Shown here: one piece after another, positions 18,858 to 26,945 of the stretch
How positions within the stretch are numbered: position 1 is the stretch's first letter
Layout of the letters: each line of letters begins with the position of its first letter
Program-made: the position numbers and the translations under genes
DNA from: Streptantibioticus parmotrematis
GTDB lineage: Bacteria; Actinomycetota; Actinomycetes; Streptomycetales; Streptomycetaceae
DNA length: 64,000 nucleotides
Reading direction: 5' to 3'
Assembly (NCBI RefSeq): GCF_019890615.1
Contig: NZ_JAINVZ010000002.1
Span: forward strand, 248,001-312,000
The notes under the pieces: generated by a model
Database searches by the model: none
What the model saw: the letters and a program-made list of their open reading frames with translations, nothing else
What the model was told of the DNA's origin: nothing

Positions 18858-19640
18858 TCACGGTGCGAAGTACGCCCCCGGCGCCACCCCCACCGTCCTG
18901 CGGAACGCCGCCACGAACGCGCTCGGTGAGGCGTAGCCGACGCGGCGGGCCACCGATGCCACCGGGGCGCCCGCCGCCAGCAGCGGCATCGCCTCCTGCA
19001 ACCGCAGTCGCGCCCGCCAACTCCCGTACGCCATACCGGTCCCGGAGACGAACGCCCGGGCCAGCGTGCGCCCGCTGGCGCCGACCAGCGTCCCCCACTC
19101 GGCCAGTGTCCGCCCGTCGGCCGGGTCCGCGCGCAGCGCCTCGGCGACCCGCCGGGCCCGGGGGTCGTCGGGCATCGGCGCCAGCACCGTCGTCACCGAG
19201 ACCGGCCGCAGCTGGTCGAAGACGACGCCCTCGGCGCGGGCCCTGGCCGCCTCGCCCACCGAACCGTCGGCCAGGTGGCAGATCAGCTCGCGCAGCAGCG
19301 GCGAGACGGCCACGACCGTGGGCGCCGACCAGCGCACCGGGCACCGCGCGGGCGGGAAGTACAGGCTGCGCGACAACGTGGCGACCGCGGCGCCGGTGGC
19401 GTGCGGGGTGCGCGCGGGCAGCCACAACGCCATCGACGGCGGCAGCACCCAGACGCTGCCCGCCGCGCGCACGGTCAGAACTCCCTTGAAGGACCAGGCG
19501 AGTTGGTGGTGCGCGTGGACGTGCTCCTCGAACCACTGGCCGTCGGCGAGGGCGAAGGCGCCGACCGCGATGGCGCTGGTGGGCGGAGCGTCCGGGCTCA
19601 CGGGCGGGTCGTGCAGAGGGGGTTGTCCTTCTCGCGACAT
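18858..19640 (-). CDS. AraC family transcriptional regulator
   Basis: 260 residues. An N-terminal cupin-like sensor (about 20-150) contains EEHVHAHHQLAW, and a C-terminal double helix-turn-helix (about 165-258) contains RTLAEWGTLVGASGRTLARAF and the typical VGYASPSAFVAAFRRTVGVAPGAYF. ATG at 19640 directly opens the folded region; upstream in-frame sequence is probably not coding. It is divergent from the methyltransferase by only 55 bp, so it likely controls that gene and itself. The inducer is unknown. Confidence 0.88.
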   Translation of the reverse strand: MSREGQPPLHDPPVSPDAPPTSAIAVGAFALADGQWFEEHVHAHHQLAWSFKGVLTVRAAGSVWVLPPSMALWLPARTPHATGAAVATLSRSLYFPPARCPVRWSAPTVVAVSPLLRELICHLADGSVGEAARARAEGVVFDQLRPVSVTTVLAPMPDDPRARRVAEALRADPADGRTLAEWGTLVGASGRTLARAFVSGTGMAYGSWRARLRLQEAMPLLAAGAPVASVARRVGYASPSAFVAAFRRTVGVAPGAYFAP

Positions 19641-19695
19641 CAGTTGGCACTCCAGCCGGTGGTGGACATTCGCCCCCCGTTCTAGCGTCGAACGC

Positions 19696-20265
19696 ATGCC
19701 GATGAATCTCATCCACCGTAAGTTGTGCAGTTCCGACGCGTGGGCGCGCAAGATCGAGGAGGGCGTCCTGCCGTGGGCCCTGGACGGCCTCGACCTGGGC
19801 ACCGACGTACTGGAGATCGGCCCCGGCTTCGGCGCCACCACGCGCGTCCTGGTCCGGCGGGTCCCGAGGCTGACCGCGCTGGAGGTCGACCCGGCCTCGG
19901 CCCGGCTGCTGGAGCGGGAGTTCGGGGACCGGGCGCGGATCGTCCAGGGCGACGGCAGCGCGATGCCGCTGCCGGACGCGGCGTTCGACGCGGTGGTGTG
20001 CTTCACGATGCTGCACCACGTGCCGTCCCCGGCCCTCCAGGACCGCCTGTTCGCCGAGGCCCGCCGGGTCCTGCGCCCAGGAGGCGTCTTCACCGGCACC
20101 GACAGCCTGACCAGCCGCAGATTCCGCCTCCTCCACATCGGCGACACGAGGGTGGAGGTGGACCCCGACACCCTCCCGCCCCGCCTGAGCGAGGCGGGCT
20201 TCGGCAAGACGGAGGTCGTACGGGGGGAGGGCAGCTTCCGCTTCAGGGCGTGGACGGGGGACTGA
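19696..20265 (+). CDS. class I SAM-dependent methyltransferase
   Basis: 189 residues with the Rossmann motif I VLEIGPGFGATT (about 38-49), an acidic ribose-binding residue in ALEVDPASA, motif II/III DGSAMPLPDAAFDAVVCFTMLHHV and the post-motif RVLRPGGVF. The acceptor is unknown; the UbiE/COQ5-like layout suggests a small molecule. The start could be ATG 19696 or the ATG two codons later. It shares a 55-bp divergent promoter region with the AraC regulator. Confidence 0.85.
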   Translation: MPMNLIHRKLCSSDAWARKIEEGVLPWALDGLDLGTDVLEIGPGFGATTRVLVRRVPRLTALEVDPASARLLEREFGDRARIVQGDGSAMPLPDAAFDAVVCFTMLHHVPSPALQDRLFAEARRVLRPGGVFTGTDSLTSRRFRLLHIGDTRVEVDPDTLPPRLSEAGFGKTEVVRGEGSFRFRAWTGD

Positions 20266-20312
20266 GGCGTCCTCGGCGGTCGCCGCTACCCGGCGTGGGC
20301 GTATCGGGCTCT

Positions 20313-21050
20313 TCAGCTCTGCGCCGTCGGCCGGACGATGATCTCGTTGACGTCCACCGTCTTCGGCTGGGATATCGCGAAGGCCATCGCTTCGGCTATC
20401 GCGGTCGGCGGGATCGCCAGGTCGTCGCGCATCTTCGTGATGTTCGCCCTGACCTCCGGGTTGCTGGACGCCTCCGCGAAGTCCGTCGCCGTGACGCCGG
20501 GGGAGACCGTGGTGACCCGCAGGTCCGCGCCCGCCTCCTGGCGCAGGCCCTCGCAGATCGCGCGGACCGCGACCTTCGTTCCCGCGTAGACCGCCATCGA
20601 CGGCACCACGCGGTACGCGGCCGTGGACGCCGTCGTGACGAAGTGGCCCGCGCCCTGGGCGCGGAAGACCGGCAGCGCGGCGGCGATGCCGTGCAGCACG
20701 CCCTTCACGTTGACGTCGACCATGTGGTCCCACTCCTCGACCCGCAGGTCGTCCAGTGGCGAGATCGTGCCGACCCCGGCGTTGGCCACGAACACGTCGA
20801 GTCGGCCGAACCGTTCGACGGCCAGCGCGACCATCGCCTCCAGGTCCTCCCGCCGGGTCACGTCCGCGCGGACCCACGCCGCCTCACCGCCCGCCTTCAC
20901 GATCCGGTCCGCCAGTTCCGTCAGCCGCTCGGACCTGCGGCCGCCGAGGACGACCCGGGCGCCGCGTTCGGCCAGCAACAGCGCCGCCGCCTCGCCGATG
21001 CCGCTGCCGGCCCCCGTGATCGCCACGACCTTGCCGGTGATTCCGGACAT
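20313..21050 (-). CDS. short-chain dehydrogenase/reductase
   Basis: NAD(P)-dependent oxidoreductase of 245 residues. The dinucleotide motif TGAGSGIG lies near 10-17, the NAG motif is FVANAGVG (about 89), the catalytic Ser is in TTASTAAY, and Tyr-x-x-x-Lys is YAGTKVAV (about 155). GGRRSERL after strand 2 suggests NADP preference. A CAGGAGGC site precedes the ATG. It is divergent from an XRE/MmyB regulator; this pairing is common in actinomycetes, and the regulator probably represses it. Substrate unknown. Confidence 0.9.
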   Translation of the reverse strand: MSGITGKVVAITGAGSGIGEAAALLLAERGARVVLGGRRSERLTELADRIVKAGGEAAWVRADVTRREDLEAMVALAVERFGRLDVFVANAGVGTISPLDDLRVEEWDHMVDVNVKGVLHGIAAALPVFRAQGAGHFVTTASTAAYRVVPSMAVYAGTKVAVRAICEGLRQEAGADLRVTTVSPGVTATDFAEASSNPEVRANITKMRDDLAIPPTAIAEAMAFAISQPKTVDVNEIIVRPTAQS

Positions 21051-21111
21051 CGGGTGCCTCCTGTTTCCGTCGTTCCATTACGTACGACCATCAGTCTTGA
21101 CGCGGCTTAGC

Positions 21112-21144
21112 CTGGTATCCAGACCGCGTTCATTCTGGAACCAG
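21112..21144. promoter_or_regulatory. pair of CTGG-CCAG dyads between SDR and XRE regulator
   Basis: CTGGTATCCAG (21112-21122) and CTGGAACCAG (21135-21144, extended to TCTGGAACCAGA) are centred about 22 bp apart, two helical turns, in the 108-bp divergent gap. They are good candidate operator half-sites for the neighbouring regulator. Confidence 0.5.
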
Positions 21145-21158
21145 AGGTGCCATTCGCC

Positions 21159-22085
21159 ATGCCCGCCCATCCTCCGGAGCGACGTCGCCAGCTCGGCGCG
21201 TTCCTGCGCAGCCGCCGGGAACGCCTCACGCCCGAGGAGTGCGGCCTGCCGTCGACCGGGCGGCGCCGCACGCCGGGGCTGCGCCGGGAGGAGCTGGCCC
21301 TGCTCGCCGGGATCAGCGCCACCTGGTACACGTACCTGGAGCAGGGGCGGGACATCCGCGCCTCGGAGCAGGTGCTGACCGCCCTGGCCGTCGCGCTCCG
21401 CCTCGACCGGCACGAACGCGACCACCTGCTGGGCCTCGCCGGTCACCCGCGGGCGGACGCGACCGGCGAACGCGAGCCGCTCACCGCCGCCGCGGCCGCC
21501 GTCCCCCTGCTCCTCCAGCCGGCTCCCGCGTACGTCATCGGCGGCACCTACGACGTGCTCAGCCACAACGCGGCCGCCGAGGAGCTGTTCCCCGGCCTGG
21601 TGCGGGAGGGGCGCCCGGCCAACTTCGTGCGCTGGGTCTTCCTCGAACCGGTCGCCCGCGACGTCGTCGTCGACTGGGAGCCGGAGGCCCGCGGCCTGCT
21701 CGCCCGCCTGCGCACCCTCGCCGCCCGCCACCCCGGCGACCCGCGTTGGACACGACTGGTCGAGGAGCTGCGCGAGGGCAGCCCGCAGGCGCGCGCCTGG
21801 TGGTCCCGCTACGAGGTCCAGCCCCGCCACAGCGGCCGTAAACGCCTACGGCATTCGGGCCGGGGCATCGTCACGTACGCCTATACGGCCTTCCACCTGG
21901 CGGAGCAGCCCGAACAGACCCTCGTCGTCTACGTACCGGAGGACGGTCACAGGCCCGAGGACGGCCCCACGCCCGAGGACGGCCCCACGCCCGAGGACGG
22001 CACCCCGCCGCCCGGCCCGCGGCCCCCTCAGGCCCTCGCCACGCCCACCGGGCAGGAGACGCCCGTGCCGCCCAGGCCGCAGTAG
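21159..22085 (+). CDS. XRE family regulator with MmyB-like ligand-binding domain
   Basis: A DNA-binding helix-turn-helix (about 10-80; [27 protein letters not shown] is the MmyB hallmark, of which [13 protein letters not shown] is the core). An MmyB domain (about 100-255) follows and probably binds a lipid-like ligand. The last 45 residues are a Pro-rich tail with repeated PEDG units. ATG at 21159 is chosen; GTG at 21147 would add four residues. The tail overlaps the 3' end of msrA on the other strand by 58 bp, so it may be a recent extension. The likely target is the divergent SDR gene. Confidence 0.88.
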   Translation: MPAHPPERRRQLGAFLRSRRERLTPEECGLPSTGRRRTPGLRREELALLAGISATWYTYLEQGRDIRASEQVLTALAVALRLDRHERDHLLGLAGHPRADATGEREPLTAAAAAVPLLLQPAPAYVIGGTYDVLSHNAAAEELFPGLVREGRPANFVRWVFLEPVARDVVVDWEPEARGLLARLRTLAARHPGDPRWTRLVEELREGSPQARAWWSRYEVQPRHSGRKRLRHSGRGIVTYAYTAFHLAEQPEQTLVVYVPEDGHRPEDGPTPEDGPTPEDGTPPPGPRPPQALATPTGQETPVPPRPQ

Positions 22086-22681
22086 CCCGCGGGGTTCTTG
22101 TCCAGGTACTGCTGGTGGTACTCCTCGGCGGCGTGGAACGGGCCCGCCGGGGCCAGTTCCGTGGTGATCCCGCCGTAGCCGTTCGCGGACAGGACCGGCT
22201 GGAAGGCGTCGCGGGAGGCGGCGGCGGTCTTCGCCTGGAGGTCGTCGTGGGTGTAGAGCGCCGAGCGGTACTGGGTGCCCACGTCGTTGCCCTGGCGGAA
22301 GCCCTGCGTGGGGTCGTGCGACTCCCAGAAGACCTTCAGCAGCTGCTCGTACGAGACGACCTCCGGGTCGAAGACCACCCGGACCGCCTCGGTGTGGCCG
22401 GTCTCGCCGGAGCAGACCTCCTCGTACGTCGGGTTCGGCGTGTGGCCGCCCTGGTAGCCGACGAGCGTGGTCCACACGCCCGGCGTCTGCCAGAAACGCC
22501 GCTCCGCTCCCCAGAAGCAGCCCAGGGCGAAGTCCGCCACCTCCAGGCCCTGCGGGTACGGGCCGAGGATCGGGTTGCCGAGGACGGTGTGCCGGGGCGA
22601 CCCGGCGAGCACGGGTTCGGTGCGGCCGGGCAGGGCCTCCTGCGCGGTGGGGAGCTTCGTCTTGAAGCGGCTGAAGAACAT
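22028..22681 (-). CDS. msrA: peptide-methionine (S)-S-oxide reductase
   Basis: Repairs methionine S-sulfoxide in proteins. The 217 residues carry the active site GCFWGAE with catalytic Cys55 and a resolving Cys region near the C-terminus ([12 protein letters not shown]). The N-terminal extension of about 45 residues is normal for actinobacterial MsrA. ATG at 22681 gives [11 protein letters not shown], the usual start. Its end overlaps the convergent regulator gene. It is divergent from cystathionine gamma-synthase, a methionine-pathway gene. Confidence 0.95.
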   Translation of the reverse strand: MFFSRFKTKLPTAQEALPGRTEPVLAGSPRHTVLGNPILGPYPQGLEVADFALGCFWGAERRFWQTPGVWTTLVGYQGGHTPNPTYEEVCSGETGHTEAVRVVFDPEVVSYEQLLKVFWESHDPTQGFRQGNDVGTQYRSALYTHDDLQAKTAAASRDAFQPVLSANGYGGITTELAPAGPFHAAEEYHQQYLDKNPAGYCGLGGTGVSCPVGVARA

Positions 22682-22748
22682 CGCTACCTCTCCGAGGGAT
22701 CCGGGCCGACCTGACGACGTCAGCGTCAACGCCGACGGTCCGCGGGGG

Positions 22749-22774
22749 ATTCCTTCCCGGCATTCCTTCCCGGC
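22749..22774 (+). repeat. 13-bp tandem direct repeat upstream of cystathionine gamma-synthase
   Basis: ATTCCTTCCCGGC occurs twice head to tail in the msrA/cystathionine synthase divergent gap, 17 bp before the ATG. It overlaps the expected ribosome-binding region. No SAM riboswitch is recognised. Confidence 0.6.
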
Positions 22775-22790
22775 GCATTACGCTCGCACC

Positions 22791-23951
22791 ATGAGTGAGC
22801 ACCACACCCACCAGGACCGGGGCTTCGAGACCCGCGCCATCCACGCCGGCCAGCCCGCCGACGCCCAGACCGGCGCCGTCGTGACGCCGATCTACCAGGT
22901 GTCGACGTACAAGCAGGACGGCGTCGGCGGCCTGCGCGGCGGCTACGAGTACAGCCGGTCGGCGAACCCGACCCGTACCGCGCTGGAGGAGAACCTCGCC
23001 GCGCTTGAGGGCGGCCGCCGCGGTCTGGCGTTCGCCTCCGGGCTCGCCGCCGAGGACTGCCTGCTGCGCACCCTGCTCGCCCCCGGCGACCACGTGGTGA
23101 TCCCCAACGACGCCTACGGCGGCACCTTCCGCCTGTTCTCCAAGGTCGTCGAGCGCTGGGGCGTGGAGTGGTCGGTGGCCGACACCTCCGACACCGCCGC
23201 CGTGAGGGCGCAGCTGCGGCCCAACACCAAGGTCGTCTGGGTGGAGACGCCCAGCAACCCGCTGCTCGGCATCACCGACATCGCGGCGCTCGCCGCCGTC
23301 GCGCGCGGCGCGGGCGCCCACCTCGTCGTCGACAACACCTTCGCCAGCCCCTACCTCCAGCAGCCGCTGGCGCTCGGCGCCGACGTCGTCGTGCACTCGA
23401 CCACCAAGTACATGGGCGGCCACTCCGACGTGGTCGGCGGCGCGCTGGTCACCTCCGACGCGGAGCTGGGCGAGCGGCTGGCGTACCACCAGAACGCGAT
23501 GGGCGCGGTGGCTGGTCCGTTCGACGCGTGGCTGGTGATGCGCGGGATCAAGACGCTGGCGGTGCGCATGGACCGGCACTGCGCGAACGCCGAGCGGGTC
23601 GCCGAGATGCTCAGCAACCACCCGAAGGTCAGCCAGGTGCTCTACCCGGGCCTGCCCACGCACCCCGGGCACGAGGTCGCCGCCAAGCAGATGAAGGCGT
23701 TCGGCGGCATGATCTCGTTCCGCGTCGAGGGCGGCGAGGAGGCGGCGGTCGGGGTCTGCGACCGGGCGAAGCTGTTCACCCTGGGCGAGTCGCTGGGCGG
23801 CGTGGAGTCGCTGATCGAGCACCCGGGCCGGATGACCCACGCCTCGGCGGCGGGTTCCGCGCTGGAGGTGCCGAACGACCTGGTCCGGCTGTCGGTGGGC
23901 ATCGAGGCGATCGACGACCTGCTGGCGGACCTGCGGCAGGCGCTGGGCTGA
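22791..23951 (+). CDS. metB: cystathionine gamma-synthase (PLP-dependent)
   Basis: Joins cysteine to O-succinyl- or O-acetylhomoserine, giving cystathionine for methionine synthesis; family members can also act as gamma-lyases. The 386 residues include ETRAIHAGQ at the N-terminus, the YSRSANPTR substrate segment, and the PLP lysine at position 206 in HSTTKYMGGHSD. The C-terminal SLGGVESLIEHPGRMTH is diagnostic of the Cys/Met metabolism PLP family. Synthase is preferred over lyase by overall similarity only. Confidence 0.9.
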   Translation: MSEHHTHQDRGFETRAIHAGQPADAQTGAVVTPIYQVSTYKQDGVGGLRGGYEYSRSANPTRTALEENLAALEGGRRGLAFASGLAAEDCLLRTLLAPGDHVVIPNDAYGGTFRLFSKVVERWGVEWSVADTSDTAAVRAQLRPNTKVVWVETPSNPLLGITDIAALAAVARGAGAHLVVDNTFASPYLQQPLALGADVVVHSTTKYMGGHSDVVGGALVTSDAELGERLAYHQNAMGAVAGPFDAWLVMRGIKTLAVRMDRHCANAERVAEMLSNHPKVSQVLYPGLPTHPGHEVAAKQMKAFGGMISFRVEGGEEAAVGVCDRAKLFTLGESLGGVESLIEHPGRMTHASAAGSALEVPNDLVRLSVGIEAIDDLLADLRQALG

Positions 23952-24013
23952 TCCCCACAGCTGATCCCCATAGCTGATCCCCATAGCCGTATCACGTCGC
24001 GCCGCCGCCCGGC

Positions 24014-24280
24014 TCACCAACCGCCGGGCGGCGGCGGCACGTTGAGCGGGGGAGGGGAGGGCCAGACCGCGATCGCCCAGACCGCGGCGGCCACGACGGC
24101 GGCGAGCAGGAGCAGCACGAGGGCGGTACGGGCCAGGCGTCTTCGGCGCAGGCGGCGCGAGCCGCGCGCCATCGCGCGGGCGGCCAGGTCGGGCGGGACC
24201 ACCGGGTAGGCGGCGTCCAGCATGGCGTGGACCTCGCCCTCCTTGCCGCCCGGCAGCCGGTCGACCGCCTCGCCGCTCAC
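24014..24280 (-). CDS. small single-pass membrane protein downstream of a sigma factor, possible anti-sigma partner
   Basis: 88 residues: a short polar N-terminus, an Arg-rich stretch (RRLRRRRLAR), one transmembrane helix (about 54-72) and a Pro-rich outer tail (PPPLNVPPPPGG). Its ATG overlaps the stop of the sigma-factor gene by 4 bp, so the two are translationally coupled. Position suggests a membrane regulator of that sigma factor, but there is no zinc-anti-sigma His-x3-Cys-x2-Cys motif, so this is inference. Confidence 0.7.
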   Translation of the reverse strand: MSGEAVDRLPGGKEGEVHAMLDAAYPVVPPDLAARAMARGSRRLRRRRLARTALVLLLLAAVVAAAVWAIAVWPSPPPLNVPPPPGGW

Positions 24281-24777
24281 CGGGATCCTCCGGGACCACG
24301 GCCGCCCGGAGCGCGGCTCGCATCGCGGTCGCTCCGATCGCGGCTCCCGGGATCACGGCTGCGCATCGCCGCCACCGCGCGCTGGCACAGGGTGCGCAAC
24401 CGCTCGGTGGGCAGGCCCAGTTGGGCGGCGGCCTGCTCGTCGGCCAGGCCCTCGTACATCCGCAGCACCAGCACCAGCCGCTCCCTGGGCGGGAGCCGGT
24501 CCAGCCTGCCGCCGCACGGGCGCCGGTAGCGCCAGGCGCGGTGCGCGTAGCCCGCGGTCAGCTCCTGACGGGCGTGCGCGTACGGGTCCTCGCCGCGCAT
24601 CCGGAACCAGTCGGCGTACGTGCGCGACAGCGCGGCGACCACCAGCCGCTCGGCCTCGCCGGGATCGCCGGTGAGCAGCGTCGCGACGTGCAGCAGCCGT
24701 CCGCCGGCGCCCGCGGTGAACGCCTGGAACTCGCGGGCCCTGCGCTGCTCCTTGATCCGCCGTCGCGCGCTGACCAT
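24277..24777 (-). CDS. SigE-family RNA polymerase sigma factor (ECF-like)
   Basis: 166 residues. Region 2-like sequence is FQAFTAGAGGRLLHVATLLTG with the following ADWFRMRGEDPYAHARQEL (about 15-80), and region 4 helix-turn-helix is LPPRERLVLVLRMYEGLADEQAAAQL (about 95-140). This is the pattern of the actinobacterial SigE-family sigma-70 proteins, but the region 2 core is diverged, so promoter melting may be weak. The ATG giving MVSARRRIKEQ at 24777 is used. A coupled small membrane protein follows. Confidence 0.75.
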   Translation of the reverse strand: MVSARRRIKEQRRAREFQAFTAGAGGRLLHVATLLTGDPGEAERLVVAALSRTYADWFRMRGEDPYAHARQELTAGYAHRAWRYRRPCGGRLDRLPPRERLVLVLRMYEGLADEQAAAQLGLPTERLRTLCQRAVAAMRSRDPGSRDRSDRDASRAPGGRGPGGSR

Positions 24778-24901
24778 GCCTCCCCCCGGCACAGTGGTTT
24801 CGGGCCATGGGACGGCATCGCGGCCGCCCCGGTCAAGAGGCGTGCGGCACCCGTTCGGCGTGAGGCGGCACGCGTTCGGCCGCCGAGGATCTCCGGGGCG
24901 G

Positions 24902-25384
24902 TCAGTCGCCCTGCGCCACCGTCAGGTGGTACTCCGACAGCGCCAGGTTGAAGCGCGTCAACAGCTCGGTGAACGCCTCGCGTTCGTCCGCCGACCAGTC
25001 CTCGGTGACCTGGGCCATCAGCTCGCGGCGGGAGGCGCGGACCTCCTCCAGGCGCTCGATCCCGCGCGGGGAGAGCGCGAGCACCACGGCCCGGCCGTCG
25101 TCGGGGTGCGAGGTGCGCTTGACCAGGCCCGCCTCGACCAGGGGCGCGACCTGCCGGGTCACGGTGGAGGAGTCGATGCCCATGCCCTCGGCGAGCGCCT
25201 TGACGCCCATCGGGCCTTCCCGGTCGAGCCGGTTGAGCAGCAGGTACGCCGCCCGGTCCATGGAGTTGCGGGCCTTGCCCACGCCGCCGAGCCGGGTCTG
25301 CTCGGCCCGGCGGGCGAAGAGCGCCACCTCGTGCTGGAGGCGCTCGTAGAGTGCGGTGGACGTCATGTCAACGGTGGTCGGCAT
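24902..25384 (-). CDS. MarR family transcriptional regulator
   Basis: 160 residues with the winged helix-turn-helix of MarR proteins: GPMGVKALAEGMGIDSSTVTRQVAPLVEAGLVKR, then the wing HPDDGRAVVLALSPRG (about 60-110). They act as dimers that release DNA on binding small phenolic or drug ligands. ATG at 25384 is used. It is divergent from ilvA by 96 bp, so it may control its own gene and possibly ilvA. No palindromic operator stands out in the gap. Confidence 0.88.
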   Translation of the reverse strand: MPTTVDMTSTALYERLQHEVALFARRAEQTRLGGVGKARNSMDRAAYLLLNRLDREGPMGVKALAEGMGIDSSTVTRQVAPLVEAGLVKRTSHPDDGRAVVLALSPRGIERLEEVRASRRELMAQVTEDWSADEREAFTELLTRFNLALSEYHLTVAQGD

Positions 25385-25480
25385 GTCGGAAGGGTACGCG
25401 GACGGGCTGTTCCCCGTACCCCCGCTGTCCAAACATCGGACCGTCGAGCCGAACCGGCGGCGCCCTGCCATGCTGAACGC

Positions 25481-26722
25481 ATGGACCACCGCACCACCGG
25501 CCGCGGGGTCGCACGCCCCGCCGCCGTCACGCTCGACGACGTACGCCTCGCGGCCAAGACGCTCTCGGGCGTGGCCAGGACGACCGCGCTGGAAGGCAGC
25601 CGTCACCTGTCCGCCCTGGTCGGTGCCCCGGTCCACCTCAAGTGCGAGAACCTCCAGCGCACCGGCTCGTTCAAGCTGCGCGGCGCCTACGTGCGGATCG
25701 CGGGCCTGACCGCCGCCGAGCGGGCCGCCGGGGTGGTCGCGGCGAGCGCGGGCAACCACGCGCAGGGCGTCGCGCTGGCCGCCTCGCTGCTGGGCGTGCG
25801 GGCCACCGTCTTCATGCCCACCGGCGCACCGCTGCCGAAGGTCGCGGCCACCCGGGACTACGGCGCCGACGTGCGCGCGCACGGCCAGGTCGTCGACGAG
25901 ACGCTGCACGCCGCGCAGGAGTACGCGAAGGAGACCGGCGCCGTCCTCATCCACCCCTTCGACCACCCGGACGTCGTCGCGGGCCAGGGCACCGTCGGCC
26001 TGGAGATCCTGGAGCAGTGCCCCGAGGTGCGCACCGTCGTCGTCGGCATGGGCGGCGGAGGGCTCGCGGCCGGGATCGCGGTGGCCGTCAAGTCGCTGCG
26101 GCCGGACGTGCGCGTGGTGGGCGTGCAGGCGCAGGGCGCCGCCGCGTACCCGGTGTCGCTGGCGGCGGGGCGGCCGGTGGCCCTCCAGTCGCCGCACACC
26201 GTGGCGGACGGCATCAAGGTGGGCCGCCCCGGAGACGTCCCGTTCCGGATCGTCGAGGAGCTGGTGGACGAGGTCCGCACGGTCTCGGAGGACGCGTTGT
26301 CGTCGGCGCTGCTGCTGTGCCTGGAGCGCGCGAAGATGGTGGTGGAGCCCGCCGGGGCCAGCCCGGTGGCCGCGCTGCTGTCGGACCCGGGCGCGTTCGA
26401 GGGCCCGGTGGTCGCCGTGCTGTCCGGCGGCAACGTCGACCCGCTGCTGCTGCAACGGGTGCTGCGGCACGGCATGGCGGCGGCCGGCCGCTACCTGTCG
26501 CTGCGGGTGCGCCTGACCGACCGGCCGGGGGCGCTCGCGCTGCTGCTGGGGGTGCTGTCGCAGGCCGACGCCAACGTGCTGGACGTCGGCCACGTGCGCA
26601 TCGACCCGCAGTTGCAGCTGACGGAGGTGGAGGTGGAACTGCACCTGGAGACCGAGGGACCGGAACACTGCGCGCGGCTGATCGAGGCACTCGGCGGGGC
26701 GGGCTACACGATCATCCGCTGA
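25481..26722 (+). CDS. ilvA: threonine ammonia-lyase
   Basis: Deaminates L-threonine to 2-oxobutanoate, the entry to isoleucine synthesis, and in Streptomyces also a source of propionyl units. The PLP lysine is Lys65 in RTGSFKLRGAY, the glycine loop is GMGGGGLAAG (about 190), and a C-terminal ACT-like domain (about 338-413: RLTDRPGALALLLGVLSQADANVLDV) fits a regulated enzyme. The single short ACT domain is as in the degradative/CatIlvA-type enzymes, not the double domain of E. coli IlvA. Confidence 0.93.
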   Translation: MDHRTTGRGVARPAAVTLDDVRLAAKTLSGVARTTALEGSRHLSALVGAPVHLKCENLQRTGSFKLRGAYVRIAGLTAAERAAGVVAASAGNHAQGVALAASLLGVRATVFMPTGAPLPKVAATRDYGADVRAHGQVVDETLHAAQEYAKETGAVLIHPFDHPDVVAGQGTVGLEILEQCPEVRTVVVGMGGGGLAAGIAVAVKSLRPDVRVVGVQAQGAAAYPVSLAAGRPVALQSPHTVADGIKVGRPGDVPFRIVEELVDEVRTVSEDALSSALLLCLERAKMVVEPAGASPVAALLSDPGAFEGPVVAVLSGGNVDPLLLQRVLRHGMAAAGRYLSLRVRLTDRPGALALLLGVLSQADANVLDVGHVRIDPQLQLTEVEVELHLETEGPEHCARLIEALGGAGYTIIR

Positions 26723-26797
26723 GCGGACCGGTCGGCGCGGTCGGACTGGTCGGACAGGCCGGACCGTCGGCACGGGTGACGGCCCGCATATCGGTTG

Positions 26798-26813
26798 ACG
26801 CGATATATCGCGT
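26798..26813. promoter_or_regulatory. perfect 16-bp palindrome ACGCGATATATCGCGT, likely operator of the DrrAB operon
   Basis: The palindrome lies about 130 bp before the ABC transporter start in the 223-bp gap after ilvA. It is flanked by further ATATCG/CGATA elements (26789-26792 and 26817-26822), giving a cluster of related half-sites. Palindromes of this AT-centred type are often bound by PadR or TetR repressors, but no such gene is adjacent. Confidence 0.5.
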
Positions 26814-26945
26814 TAGGCGATACTCGTCAGAGCGGTCCGGGCGTCTGTCGCGCCCGTACGCCTTTCGTTCCGTATGTTCGTACGGCTGGCGGCCCGCCAG
26901 TGGTACATCCTCATCCCGCCCGCTCCACACACTGGGAGACCCCAC

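Noticed and set aside
22682-22790. SAM riboswitch upstream of cystathionine gamma-synthase
   Set aside because: No conserved riboswitch core; only a 13-bp tandem repeat is seen.
21846-24356. 836-codon minus-strand open frame
   Set aside because: It covers msrA, the divergent gap and the antisense of cystathionine synthase; only the msrA portion in its own frame is real.
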